Positions 43,290 through 53,070 of a DNA stretch of 61,115 nt are shown here, piece by piece (the first letter of the stretch is position 1; every line of letters begins with the position of its first letter). The stretch comes from Aureibaculum marinum (lineage in GTDB: Bacteria; Bacteroidota; Bacteroidia; Flavobacteriales; Flavobacteriaceae): positions 1 through 61,115 of the forward strand of contig NZ_RPFJ01000049.1 of assembly GCF_003813905.1 (NCBI RefSeq), given 5' to 3'. Made by a program: the position numbers and the translations under genes. Under the pieces are notes generated by a model, which made no database searches, was not told the origin of the DNA, and saw only the letters and a list, made by a program, of their open reading frames with translations.

Positions 43290-46076
43290 ATGAAAAAAAC
43301 AATCACCTTCTTACTATTGTTATGTTCCATAACAATAGTAGCTCAATCTAAACCATATTACATTTCAGGAACTGTTGTTTCTAAGATTGATCAAAAACCT
43401 TTATCTGATGCCACTGTTTATTTAGAAAGAGCAAAAGACAGCACTTTAATTACATACACTATAACAGACAAAAATGGTAAGTTTGAGTTAGAAGGAAGAA
43501 CTTCATGGACAGATTTTAGTCTAAATGTTTCATATATTGGATACGAACCTCACAACCAAAATATTGATTACAAAGGCACACCTATAAATCTTAATACCAT
43601 TTCATTAGCTAATGCCAATGTATTGGATGAAGTAATTATAAAATCGAGATCTCCTATCACCATAAAAAAAGATACTCTTGAATTTAATGTGAGCTCTTTT
43701 AAAACAAAAAAAGATGCCTCTGTTGAGGATTTAATTCGAGAATTACCTGGTTTTGAAGTAGATGAAAGTGGCCAAATTACGCATAATGGCAAACCTATTA
43801 ACAAAATACTAGTAAATGGCAAACCTTTTTTTGGAAATGACCCAACAATTACTACTAGAAATTTAACTAAAGATATTATTGAAAAAATTCAAGTTACAGA
43901 CACCAAGACAAAATCTCAGGCTTTTACTGGAGAAGAAAGTACTAGTGACGACAAGACTATTAATTTAACAATTAAGAAAGAAAACAATAAAGGTATTTTT
44001 GGTAGAATATCAGCAGGAGCTGGAACAGATAAACGTTGGGAAGGAGCCGGCATGTTAAATTATTTTAACAACGACAGACGCATTAGTGTATTGGCTGGAG
44101 GAAACAATATTAATTCTCCTGGATTTAGCTTTGGCGAAATTGAAAAAATGTTTGGTGGTGGTAACACTACTTTTCGAGTATCAAATGGAGGTCAAACGTC
44201 ATTTTCTATTGGTGGACGATCTTTTGGTGGTGGACAAGGAATTACCACTTCAAAAAATACAGGTTTTAACTACGCAGATAAATTGAGTAAAAAAGTAGAT
44301 GTTTCTGCAGATTATTTTTATTCAAATAGTAATTCTGAAGATGAAAGTTCAAAAGAAAGAGAAAATATATTGCCAGATAGAAGGTATTTCTCTAATTCAA
44401 ATTCAGCAGCTACAAATCAATCAGAAAGCCATAGTGCTAATCTAGAATTTGAAATAAATATTGACACCACCTTATACATTAATATTCAACCTTCTTTTGG
44501 ATTTTCAACCAACAAAAGAAAATATGAAGAATACGAAGGTACTAGAGATGAAATACAATCATTAACTAACGAATCTACCACTAATTCTTTTGTTGAAAGT
44601 TCTGCTAATTCATTTGAAAATGAATTTAGTATTACTAAAAAATTTGGTAGTAAAGGGTCATTCTTAAAATTTGAATTAGACAACCAATTTAACTCTAGCA
44701 AAAGTGATGATTTTTTAAGTTCTGAAACAGAAATTTATGGTGACACTCCTGAAACAATTTTAAGAAATCAATTTACTGATGGTAGTAATGATAATAGCAG
44801 TTTTGGCACCGAACTTACTTACCGATTGCCTTTGATGGGTAAAACATTTTATATAGATTTTCAGCATGAATATAGCCGAGACAAACGAGAAAATGTTAGA
44901 AGTACATATGACTTTAATCAAATAGATCAAGATTTTACTGATTTTAACACAGAATTAAGTACAAATTACCAATACTTAAATAAAACGAGTGACCAAGGCA
45001 TACGCCTAAACTACAGAAAAGATAAAATCTATTTTAACCTTAGAGGATCTCACGTATATCGCGTATTGGAAAATAAAGATTTATTACGACCAGAACTTGA
45101 TTTAAAAAGAAATTTTAACACCTTTAGAGCTTCTTCAAGGTTCAGATATCAATTTAGTTCAAAAAAATCATTTGGGTTACGATATAATTTAAGAAGTAGA
45201 GTACCTGCATTAAGTCAATTACAACCATTTGTTGACATTTCAAATCCTTTAAATACACGTATAGGAAATCCAAACTTAGTACCATCAAATGAGCATAGTT
45301 TAAACATGAATTTTAATAGTTTCGACTTTCAAAAAGGTACTGGATTTTATAGTTATTTATGGTCTAATTATACTAATAACGAGGTTGTTTCTAAAACCAC
45401 TATAGACAATAACAATATACGAACTACTACTTATACTAATGTAGATGGTAATTATTATGTTGGTGGAGGTGCTTTCTTTAACAAATCTGTAAAAATAGAC
45501 TCAGTAAAAACAATAAAGTTTGGTTTAGGCACAAATATTAGTACCAACAAACAATACAGCTTTAATAATGATGTAAAATACGCTACAACTAACACTTCTT
45601 TTTCTCCTACTTTATCCCTTACTTTTGATTGGAGAGATGTATTAGAAATAAGACCAGATTACAGACTCTCTTTTAATAATACCTCTTACGATATTGAAAA
45701 TTTTGACAATAGGGAATTTACAACTCATAATTTAAGAATTTCTACACGTACCAATGTGCCAAAGAATTTAGAATGGGAAAATGTTGTAAATTTTAATTAC
45801 AACCCTAACATTGCTGATGGATTCCAAAAAAGTGCTTGGTTTTGGAATTCAACAATCTCTTATTCTATACTTAAAGATAAAGGAATTATTAGTTTAAAAG
45901 CCTTTGATTTATTAAACCAAAACACAAATGCCAGAAGAGTATCAAATGAAAATTATATAGAAGACTCTCAGAGCATGGTTTTACAACGCTATTTTATGGT
46001 TGGTTTTAGTTATAAGTTTAACACCCTAGGTAAAGCTGGAGAAATAAGAAAAGGAAGACGTTATAGAATGTTTTAA
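43290..46076 (+). CDS. Outer-membrane beta-barrel protein, TonB-receptor-like (OMP_b-brl_3 type)
   Basis: 928 residues. A signal peptide (FLLLLCSITIVAQ) is followed by a CarboxypepD_reg-like domain (about 23-105: ISGTVVSKIDQKPLSDATVY), a plug-like segment (SVEDLIRELPGFEVDESGQI, VNGKPFFGNDP) and a long barrel ending GFSYKFNTLG and a basic GRRYRMF tail. This is the plug/barrel family of Bacteroidota that lacks obvious nutrient partners. The role could be transport or assembly. Monocistronic. Confidence 0.88.
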   Translation: MKKTITFLLLLCSITIVAQSKPYYISGTVVSKIDQKPLSDATVYLERAKDSTLITYTITDKNGKFELEGRTSWTDFSLNVSYIGYEPHNQNIDYKGTPINLNTISLANANVLDEVIIKSRSPITIKKDTLEFNVSSFKTKKDASVEDLIRELPGFEVDESGQITHNGKPINKILVNGKPFFGNDPTITTRNLTKDIIEKIQVTDTKTKSQAFTGEESTSDDKTINLTIKKENNKGIFGRISAGAGTDKRWEGAGMLNYFNNDRRISVLAGGNNINSPGFSFGEIEKMFGGGNTTFRVSNGGQTSFSIGGRSFGGGQGITTSKNTGFNYADKLSKKVDVSADYFYSNSNSEDESSKERENILPDRRYFSNSNSAATNQSESHSANLEFEINIDTTLYINIQPSFGFSTNKRKYEEYEGTRDEIQSLTNESTTNSFVESSANSFENEFSITKKFGSKGSFLKFELDNQFNSSKSDDFLSSETEIYGDTPETILRNQFTDGSNDNSSFGTELTYRLPLMGKTFYIDFQHEYSRDKRENVRSTYDFNQIDQDFTDFNTELSTNYQYLNKTSDQGIRLNYRKDKIYFNLRGSHVYRVLENKDLLRPELDLKRNFNTFRASSRFRYQFSSKKSFGLRYNLRSRVPALSQLQPFVDISNPLNTRIGNPNLVPSNEHSLNMNFNSFDFQKGTGFYSYLWSNYTNNEVVSKTTIDNNNIRTTTYTNVDGNYYVGGGAFFNKSVKIDSVKTIKFGLGTNISTNKQYSFNNDVKYATTNTSFSPTLSLTFDWRDVLEIRPDYRLSFNNTSYDIENFDNREFTTHNLRISTRTNVPKNLEWENVVNFNYNPNIADGFQKSAWFWNSTISYSILKDKGIISLKAFDLLNQNTNARRVSNENYIEDSQSMVLQRYFMVGFSYKFNTLGKAGEIRKGRRYRMF

Positions 46077-46094
46077 AAAATAAAATTAGCAAAC

Positions 46095-48329
46095 TTAGTC
46101 TGTAAACATTTCTTTTAATTCTGCTTCTGAATACTCTACACCAGTTTTTGATTTTTTAGACCTTAAAGCGTTAATTTTATTAGCATCGATATGTTGCTGT
46201 TTATTAGTAAAAGCATTTGTTATATAAGAAATAATTGATGACAAATCTTTATCTGAAACTTGTTCGTTATTGATTACTCCTGGCATCGTACTATTAAAAT
46301 GATACTGTTTACCACTTACAGTAACTGGTCCTTGCAAGCCATGTAATAAAACAAGAGCTAACTTTTCCACATTCCCCTTTAAATAATCTGAATTTAATAA
46401 AGGAGGTGCAAGACCTTCAATTCCTTCACCACCAGAATTATGACAAGCAGAACATATTTGACTATATAATTTTGCTCCATTTGTTCGAGCATCTTTACTC
46501 GGTCCTATTTGTACATAAAGCGAATTTGGCTTTTCATCTTTAAATTGATTTATATTTTTAAGTAAAACATCTTTAAAAAGAATGTTTTTAGCATGTATAG
46601 TCTCAATCAATTCCATTTGCAAAGCTATATTCTTATTAGAAAACCCACTAATTAACGCCTCTTGAAAAATTTTATGATTCTTATATTTCCAACTTAATAA
46701 AGTTATAAGCGGTATAAATTGTTCTTTATCAACAGATGCCCAACCACCAAGTGTGGTAGAAATATAAAAATCAATTATCATACTATTTTTTCCGAGAAGC
46801 TCATTAAAAAGATTAGCAACAGTATTCGTGTGTTTTTTCTCTAAAAAACTTTCTAATAAAATAATTGCATGTGCTCCAACTTCAGCATTACTATTTTTAG
46901 CAACAGCTATTAAAGTTTCAAAACTTAAGGCATCAATACCTTTTAAAGTGTATAAAGCATGAATTTGTGCTAAAGGATGCTCTACATTTTTGACCAATTC
47001 ATTTAATAAAGGAATTACTTTCTTATCATTTTTAAAAATAATTAATTGCTGGGCTCTATCTCTTAACCAACCATTGCTATCTTTTAATAAATCAACTAAT
47101 TTATTTGCTGACAAATTAGTGAGAATAGGTACTTTTTGATTGGGAATATCCTTTTTTGATACTTTTAAAATACGTCCAAAATCTACAATTGAATCCAACT
47201 TTTTCTTGGCAGATATATTTCTCAAATATGGACTCAAATAAGCATGATGTTGAATAACACCACGATGCATATCTACTATATACATATTTCCATCAGGTCC
47301 GGTACTTAAATTAACGGGTCTAAATCCCTCATCGGTAGAGGCTAAAAATTCTCTTTCTTGCCAAGCTTGATTTGCTTGTGTATAAATACCATTAAATTCT
47401 AAAATATTTCTTTTAATAAGATTAGCTGCTGGTTCACATACAAAAGCATTTTGGTTATAATCATCAGTAAAATTATTACCACGATATACCAATGGTCCAC
47501 AAGCTGCAGTAAAATGAACTAATAAACTATCTTGATTTAAAACCCCTTTAATATAACCTCTATTTACAGGTGTAGGATGTATAGGATATACTCGTTGGTC
47601 ATCTGTTAACAATTTATTTTGCCCTTCTTTTGGTGTATAATATTTGTTGCGTATTAATCGATTAGGCAACACATAATCACCTAATAACTGACGTGAATTA
47701 TCGTTAAAATAAAGTCTACCAAAGTTATCTTTTGTAATACCCCATTGCCCTCTAAATGAAGTTGGTTCTTTAATCCACTTCCCTTCTTTTCTTTGATATC
47801 TGAAATTTGATTTGGCACTATAAATCCAATTGTCAATATTAATCAACAATCCATTAGGTTGATGCTCAGGATTACCATCAGGTGCATAAAGAGAATCTAC
47901 CAAAACTTTATTTTTCACCTTATCATTTTCTAGTTCTGCAAACCATAATTTAGGAGGCTCTACATATAATAATCCATCATAAACCAAAGCCAAGGCCCTA
48001 GGCATAACCAAACTATCAAGAACAATTTTGGCATGATCAGCAACACCATCATTATCTAAATCCTCTAAAATTTTAATAGAACCATTTGGAGTGGTTTCTC
48101 CAATAAAAAATCCAGGCATTTCTACCACCCAAATACGACCTTGATTATCAAAATCTATCGCTACTGGAGCTTCTAATAAAGGTTCTGAAGCAATTACTTC
48201 CAATTGAAAACCATCTTCTATCTTATATCCGTCTAAATTAATAACTGGCTCTTCAACAGTGGGCTTACAGCTAAATAAAACTAGGGAGACAACCGTACAA
48301 GAAAAAAATTTCAATAAAGAATATTGCAC
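46095..48329 (-). CDS. PVC-type dehydrogenase-like lipoprotein with HEAT-like region and cytochrome c domain
   Basis: 744 residues, lipoprotein (LVLFSC, Cys21). The N-terminal ~370 residues form a six-bladed propeller like glucose/sorbosone dehydrogenases (FDNQGRIWVVEMPGF, LSTGPDGNMYIVDMHRGVIQ). A helical HEAT-like part follows (about 390-590). A C-terminal cytochrome c module has the haem motif C626-S-A-C629-H and a distal Met candidate in MPGVIN. The domain order matches the putative membrane-bound dehydrogenase family seen in Planctomycetes and Bacteroidota. It probably oxidises a sugar-like substrate in the periplasm or at the surface. Cofactor and substrate are unproven. Confidence 0.85.
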   Translation of the reverse strand: MQYSLLKFFSCTVVSLVLFSCKPTVEEPVINLDGYKIEDGFQLEVIASEPLLEAPVAIDFDNQGRIWVVEMPGFFIGETTPNGSIKILEDLDNDGVADHAKIVLDSLVMPRALALVYDGLLYVEPPKLWFAELENDKVKNKVLVDSLYAPDGNPEHQPNGLLINIDNWIYSAKSNFRYQRKEGKWIKEPTSFRGQWGITKDNFGRLYFNDNSRQLLGDYVLPNRLIRNKYYTPKEGQNKLLTDDQRVYPIHPTPVNRGYIKGVLNQDSLLVHFTAACGPLVYRGNNFTDDYNQNAFVCEPAANLIKRNILEFNGIYTQANQAWQEREFLASTDEGFRPVNLSTGPDGNMYIVDMHRGVIQHHAYLSPYLRNISAKKKLDSIVDFGRILKVSKKDIPNQKVPILTNLSANKLVDLLKDSNGWLRDRAQQLIIFKNDKKVIPLLNELVKNVEHPLAQIHALYTLKGIDALSFETLIAVAKNSNAEVGAHAIILLESFLEKKHTNTVANLFNELLGKNSMIIDFYISTTLGGWASVDKEQFIPLITLLSWKYKNHKIFQEALISGFSNKNIALQMELIETIHAKNILFKDVLLKNINQFKDEKPNSLYVQIGPSKDARTNGAKLYSQICSACHNSGGEGIEGLAPPLLNSDYLKGNVEKLALVLLHGLQGPVTVSGKQYHFNSTMPGVINNEQVSDKDLSSIISYITNAFTNKQQHIDANKINALRSKKSKTGVEYSEAELKEMFTD

Positions 48330-48405
48330 ATTAATCGTTTTTTGGGTCTGAGATACAAATTAAATGAAATTGTTGGACTAAAGGAACTACTTTTTATTGA
48401 AATTT

Positions 48406-48413
48406 CAAATATA
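48406..48413 (-). promoter_or_regulatory. -7 box of the dehydrogenase-like gene
   Basis: TATATTTG on the minus strand, a perfect TAnnTTTG match 77 bp before the ATG at 48329. Confidence 0.4.
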
Positions 48414-48470
48414 TACTTCGCTAATTAATTGGTAGTAATCTATAAAATAAAACGTACCTAACACATCATT

Positions 48471-49415
48471 TTAAAATCTGACCACCATACCTTGTTCAGC
48501 AATATTAAACCCTTTTTTTAAAACTGTTTTTTGTGCTTCACTTCCTTTAATTAACAATGGGTTTGTATGGTTAAAGTGGATAAAATAGATTTTTTGTTTT
48601 TCTTTAGCAGTTAAGTTTTCAAACAAAGCTACACTTTCTTGGACAAAAGGATGTGGTACTTCATTCATATCACGATTAATTTCACCATCTTTAAAAAATG
48701 TAGCATCTAAAAAAGCAAGGTCTACATTTTTAATATAATCAACTATACTTCTATCCCACTTTTGCCATTTATCAATATCAGGAATAAATAATGCTTTTTT
48801 CTGTTGATTATTAATCATATACCCAACAGTTTCTGTAAATTCATCACGATGAGGTACTTGAATAGGTTTTACGGAAATTCTCTCATTTAATAAAATTGTA
48901 GAATCTTTTTTAATGGTTTTTAATTGAATATTATTAAGCTCAACTAATTGACTCCAAGGTCCATTTTCAATTAGAAAAGTATTCATTTTTGGCATGGCAT
49001 ACACTGGCATTTTATCTGCTCCAAGAGCTTCTCTACCTAAAAACATTAATCCGGTATAATGCCCAATATGACCATGAGTTAAAAAGATACCATCTGGCAA
49101 TTCTTTATTTTTTAAATGATAAGATAAAAGTTTCGTTTGAGCAGTAAAATCAGGAGTAGCATCAAAAATCCAACTTTCATTAGAAATTGGATCAACCACT
49201 GCAATAGCACTCACATACTCTTTCAGTTCAGGATTTTGTTGCACACGTTTGCAACATTCTTTTTCACAAGCAACTTGAGGATATCCAGCATCTTGAGCAG
49301 TACCAAGCACCACTACATAAGGTTCTTTTGGAACGTTAAAAACTAGGGTTTTGTTTTGCCTTTCAGCACAACAAATAAATAGAATAAATAGGATAAAAAA
49401 CAGTCCTTTATTCAT
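48471..49415 (-). CDS. Secreted MBL-fold hydrolase, PqqB-like
   Basis: The ATG at 49415 gives a clean export signal (MNKGLFFILFILFICC); a longer frame starts 11 codons earlier. About 314 residues. VVLGTAQDAGYPQVAC is the PqqB-like signature, and CEKECCKRV adds a Cys cluster. The metal motif reads THGHIGHYTG, that is HxHxGH, where most metallo-beta-lactamase-fold enzymes have HxHxDH. Later conserved histidines occur in VPHRDEF and HFNHTNPL. Unlike true PqqB it is exported. It overlaps the upstream TPM gene by 8 bp. The reaction is unknown. Confidence 0.8.
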   Translation of the reverse strand: MNKGLFFILFILFICCAERQNKTLVFNVPKEPYVVVLGTAQDAGYPQVACEKECCKRVQQNPELKEYVSAIAVVDPISNESWIFDATPDFTAQTKLLSYHLKNKELPDGIFLTHGHIGHYTGLMFLGREALGADKMPVYAMPKMNTFLIENGPWSQLVELNNIQLKTIKKDSTILLNERISVKPIQVPHRDEFTETVGYMINNQQKKALFIPDIDKWQKWDRSIVDYIKNVDLAFLDATFFKDGEINRDMNEVPHPFVQESVALFENLTAKEKQKIYFIHFNHTNPLLIKGSEAQKTVLKKGFNIAEQGMVVRF

Positions 49416-49929
49416 AACTCCATCGTTTAATAATTTCGTCAACAGCATTATTAATACCGGTATAATAATTTTCGTTTTTAAATTCAGGTATCATCTGTTT
49501 ATCAATAATAGTTTTACAAATTGAATCGGTTAAAATAAGCATAGTACCTTTTCCTGTGGCAATACTTACTTTCTTCATTGGCTTTACCAAGAGTATTAAC
49601 AACCCATTGTCTTTATCTTTTTTTCCAACACCAATTTGATTAGCCAAATAAGTAGCGTTAGAAACAACATCACCAACAATAGAATCTAATGTAAAAATGG
49701 CTATTTCATTGGTAGTTTTTTGTTCAAATTTTGCTAATTTTAAATTTAAAGAAGCTTTTTGATTATCGGTAAATACTTTAGAAAAATCACTTATAAAGCT
49801 AAAAGAATTATCTTCATGAGGTATTATTTCTGATTGTAACGTTGTTTTGGTTTCTGTAGTTGTTACTGGCGTTTTTACTTTGCAAGAACATATAGAAATT
49901 ACAAGAGCTACTAGTATAATTTTTTTCAT
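49408..49929 (-). CDS. TPM-domain lipoprotein
   Basis: The start is set at the ATG at 49929 because MKKIILVALVISICSC is a lipoprotein signal (Cys16); the longer frame adds 11 residues. About 173 residues, mostly one TPM domain (FTDNQKASLNLKLAKFEQKT, NEIAIFTLDSI, NGLLILLVKPMKKVSIATGK, YYTGINNAVDEIIKRW). TPM domains occur in thylakoid TLP18.3 phosphatase and in bacterial envelope proteins of unclear role. Tandem with another TPM gene (41-bp gap), so likely one operon with the PqqB-like hydrolase. Confidence 0.85.
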   Translation of the reverse strand: MKKIILVALVISICSCKVKTPVTTTETKTTLQSEIIPHEDNSFSFISDFSKVFTDNQKASLNLKLAKFEQKTTNEIAIFTLDSIVGDVVSNATYLANQIGVGKKDKDNGLLILLVKPMKKVSIATGKGTMLILTDSICKTIIDKQMIPEFKNENYYTGINNAVDEIIKRWSYE

Positions 49930-49970
49930 AATACAATTAAAATAAGGTAAAAATATGTTCAAGCAGCATA

Positions 49971-50783
49971 TTACCAGCTGCCTCCGGCACCACCCCCACC
50001 AAAACCGCCGCCGCCAAAGCCGCCGCCGAAACCGCCACCACCAAAACCACCAGAGCTACCACCACCAAAACTGCCGCCACCAAAGCCACCTCGACCAACA
50101 CGACTTAAAATAATAGCTTCTAATATAGATTGTGTAGCTCCATCGTGTCTATGGCCTCTATTGCCGCCATTTCCTTTATTGCGATTAGTAAGGATTATAA
50201 ATAAAATAATAACAAAAAATACAATAAATACTATTGGAATATGGCCATCGCTCTCATTCTGCGGAGTTCCTTGAAACTCACCATTAAGCACCTGCATAAT
50301 TGCAGAGGTACCTCTATCTAACCCATTATAATAATTCCCTTGTTTAAATTGAGGAGTAATTATATTGTTTACAATCCGTTTTGAAAGTGCATCTGTCAGT
50401 AAATGCTCAACTCCATAACCTGTTGCTATCCATAACTTTCTGTCATTTTTTGCCACCAATACAAAAACACCATTGTCTTGTTTTTCTTGACCCACACCCC
50501 ATTCATGAGCCCATTTTGTAGCATACAATGCAATATCCTCACCGTTTAAAGTGTTGATAATAGCGACAACAATTTGTGTTGAAGTAGTATCGTTATAACG
50601 AATTAACTTTTGTTCTAAGGCATTTTTTTCAGAAGCTTTTAACAAGCCGGCCTCATCATAAACACTAGTTTGTAAATTAGGTTTAGGAGGAATTGTTAAC
50701 TGTGAAAATACAGAAATATTACCTAAAAAAAGTAACGTTAAAATGAATAAAAAAAGTATATGTTTTTTCGGAAATATTTGCAT
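49971..50783 (-). CDS. TPM-domain membrane protein with glycine-rich tail (YgcG-like)
   Basis: 270 residues. A signal peptide (LFILTLLFLGNISVFSQ), a TPM domain (about 38-165: VYDEAGLLKASEKNALEQKL, STQIVVAIINTLNGEDIALY, NDRKLWIATGYGVEHLLTD, YYNGLDRGTSAIMQVL), a transmembrane helix (about 182-200) and a tail of GGFGGG-type repeats to the end. This layout is the YgcG family. First gene of the TPM-TPM-MBL group. Confidence 0.88.
   Translation of the reverse strand: MQIFPKKHILFLFILTLLFLGNISVFSQLTIPPKPNLQTSVYDEAGLLKASEKNALEQKLIRYNDTTSTQIVVAIINTLNGEDIALYATKWAHEWGVGQEKQDNGVFVLVAKNDRKLWIATGYGVEHLLTDALSKRIVNNIITPQFKQGNYYNGLDRGTSAIMQVLNGEFQGTPQNESDGHIPIVFIVFFVIILFIILTNRNKGNGGNRGHRHDGATQSILEAIILSRVGRGGFGGGSFGGGSSGGFGGGGFGGGFGGGGFGGGGAGGSW
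49977..50097 (-). repeat. Glycine-rich low-complexity coding tract
   Basis: Encodes about 40 residues of Gly/Phe/Ser repeats (GGGFGGG units). Locally it is G+C-rich (CCACCACCA, CCGCCGCC patterns) in an otherwise A/T-rich window. Slippage could change its length. Confidence 0.8.
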
Positions 50784-50949
50784 TTAAAGCTATAGGTAAA
50801 ATCGAAATTTTGAACCTGCAATATACTAAAAAGTACTAACAATTGATTTAGCTTTTTGCAACATATTTGTATAATTTCTAAGAATTAAATTTGATATAAA
50901 AATTAATTATTTTAATTAGCTATTTCAAAAAAAAGTCAAGTATAGGCTT

Positions 50950-52932
50950 TTAATTTACATACTTTCTAAATTTCTCTATATTTTCAGAACTTCCTTGAAT
51001 ATACAACAAATCGTTCTGATAAATTTTTTGATCAGGATGTATATCATCATTTATTTTATCATTGTGTAAAATAGCTAAAATGCTTATTCCGTATTTTGCT
51101 CTGATATTGGCTTCTTTTATGGTTCTACCATTAATTTTACTACCATCACAAGTTACTCTTACACAAGTTATATTAAAATCTGGAATTTGAGTATTTGTAA
51201 ATGTTTTAGGTTGTTTGTTTTTCATTTGGAATATGTCATAATTATTAGACCTTACATAATCAATTAATTGATCTATCTGACTTTCAGGAACTAAAAAGTT
51301 ATGCATTACTCTTGAAAATATTTCAATTGAAGTTTCAAATTCTTCAGGAATTACATCATCTGCACCTAAGGCAATTAATCCTCTTATTTCTCGCACATAT
51401 TTAGTACGTACAAGAATATGTACAGATCGAGAAGTTTCGCGTATATTTCTAATAACAGTTTTGGTAACTTCTTTATTTGAAATAGCAATAACAACAGATC
51501 TTGCTTTTGTAAGATTTGCAGTGTCTAAAATATGAGGCTCTGAAGCATCTCCAAATAAAATAGGAATTCCTTCTTGTTTAGATTTTTTTACAATAGAAGC
51601 GTTCATTTCAATAACTACGTAAGGTATATCTGCATATTGAGCTGCTTTTGCCAAATTAGATCCATTAATACCAAAACCAATAATTATTAGGTGATTGGAA
51701 AGTTCATGATCAAGAACATCTTCATTTTCAGTATCACTAAACACGTTATTATCAATTCTTCTACCCAATTTTGTGCTTAAAAATTTATCTGAAATAGTAT
51801 GAGAAAACATAATTACAAATGGGGTAAAAATCATAGAGACAATAGAAACTGATAAAAAATATTGATTTACTTCATGACTTAACAAACCGTATTCCATTCC
51901 AATGGTAGAAAGAATAAAAGCAAATTCCCCAATTTGAAATAAAGACAACCCAGTAAGTAATACTGTTTTTGGTGGATATCTCAATACAGCTACTGCAATA
52001 GAGGTAGCTAATGTTTTAACAAGAAAAACAGCCATTACTAGCAATAGAATAATTCCAATATGCTCAAAGAAAAATGCCAAATCTAACAGCATTCCAATAG
52101 ATATAAAGAAAATACTCGTAAACAATTCTCTAAATGGTAAAATAATACTTGTAGCTTGATGAGAATACTCCGATTCAGAGATTATTAAACCTGCTAAAAA
52201 AGCACCTAATGCTAATGAGAGTCCTGCTTCAGAGGTTAAAAATGCTACTGCAAAACAAATTGCAATTGTGGTAAGTAAAAAAAGTTCTTTACTATTCGTT
52301 TTTGCAACAGCATACATTAACTTTGGCACAATATATCTTGCACTAACAATTGTAATAATTACAACAATAATTGATTTTACAACAAGCATTATAATACTCA
52401 TAGTTACATTTTCTGATGCTCCAGATAATATTGGTGTTATCAGCATCATAGGTACAACTACAATATCTTGAAAAATAAGTATAGCCAAAGCATTTCGTCC
52501 ATGAGCAGTTTTCATTTCGTTTCGGTCTTGTAATATTTTTAAAACAATAGCCGTACTAGACAATGAAAACAAAAAACCTACAAACACAGCTTCTTCCATG
52601 GTTTTACCAAGAAAGTAATATGTAACTCCTGAAAATAAAATAGAAAGTCCTACTTGTAAAGAACCACCAATAAACACAGTATTTTTTATAGATGCCAATT
52701 GTTTTATAGAGAGTTCCATTCCTATAACAAAGAGCAGTAAAATAACTCCAATTTCTGAAATTACTTCAATTTGGTCACTTGCTTTAATTAAACTAAGACC
52801 ATGTGGACCAATAATAATACCCGTTACTAAAAAACCCAATATGGAAGGTAATTTTAATCGTTGTAATAAAAACACAATTAAAATTGAGAATCCTAATAAA
52901 ATTACAAAATCTTGTAATAGTGGTGTATGCAT
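50950..52932 (-). CDS. Monovalent cation:proton antiporter (CPA2/KefB type) with RCK domains
   Basis: 660 residues. The N-terminal ~385 residues hold about 12-13 helices with the Na/H exchanger motifs LGFLVTGIIIGPHG, LLFVIGMEL, FSLSSTAIVLK and LALGAFLAGLIIS. A cytoplasmic TrkA-N domain follows (about 412-530: LIIIGFGINGSNLAKAAQYA, ILFGDASEPHIL), then TrkA-C (about 565-655: LLYIQGSSENIEKF). It exports K+ or Na+ in exchange for protons, gated by nucleotide binding. Monocistronic by context. Confidence 0.93.
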   Translation of the reverse strand: MHTPLLQDFVILLGFSILIVFLLQRLKLPSILGFLVTGIIIGPHGLSLIKASDQIEVISEIGVILLLFVIGMELSIKQLASIKNTVFIGGSLQVGLSILFSGVTYYFLGKTMEEAVFVGFLFSLSSTAIVLKILQDRNEMKTAHGRNALAILIFQDIVVVPMMLITPILSGASENVTMSIIMLVVKSIIVVIITIVSARYIVPKLMYAVAKTNSKELFLLTTIAICFAVAFLTSEAGLSLALGAFLAGLIISESEYSHQATSIILPFRELFTSIFFISIGMLLDLAFFFEHIGIILLLVMAVFLVKTLATSIAVAVLRYPPKTVLLTGLSLFQIGEFAFILSTIGMEYGLLSHEVNQYFLSVSIVSMIFTPFVIMFSHTISDKFLSTKLGRRIDNNVFSDTENEDVLDHELSNHLIIIGFGINGSNLAKAAQYADIPYVVIEMNASIVKKSKQEGIPILFGDASEPHILDTANLTKARSVVIAISNKEVTKTVIRNIRETSRSVHILVRTKYVREIRGLIALGADDVIPEEFETSIEIFSRVMHNFLVPESQIDQLIDYVRSNNYDIFQMKNKQPKTFTNTQIPDFNITCVRVTCDGSKINGRTIKEANIRAKYGISILAILHNDKINDDIHPDQKIYQNDLLYIQGSSENIEKFRKYVN

Positions 52933-53070
52933 AAAGTAAGTCTAGTTTATAAACAATAAATAAAATATATCGTTTTTAGCGGTGTATTGCGAAAATAAAA
53001 CAAAATAGGTTTAAATTATATTAAATTTGATATTAAATTATTAAAAATTTACTATAAACAAACCACCTAA

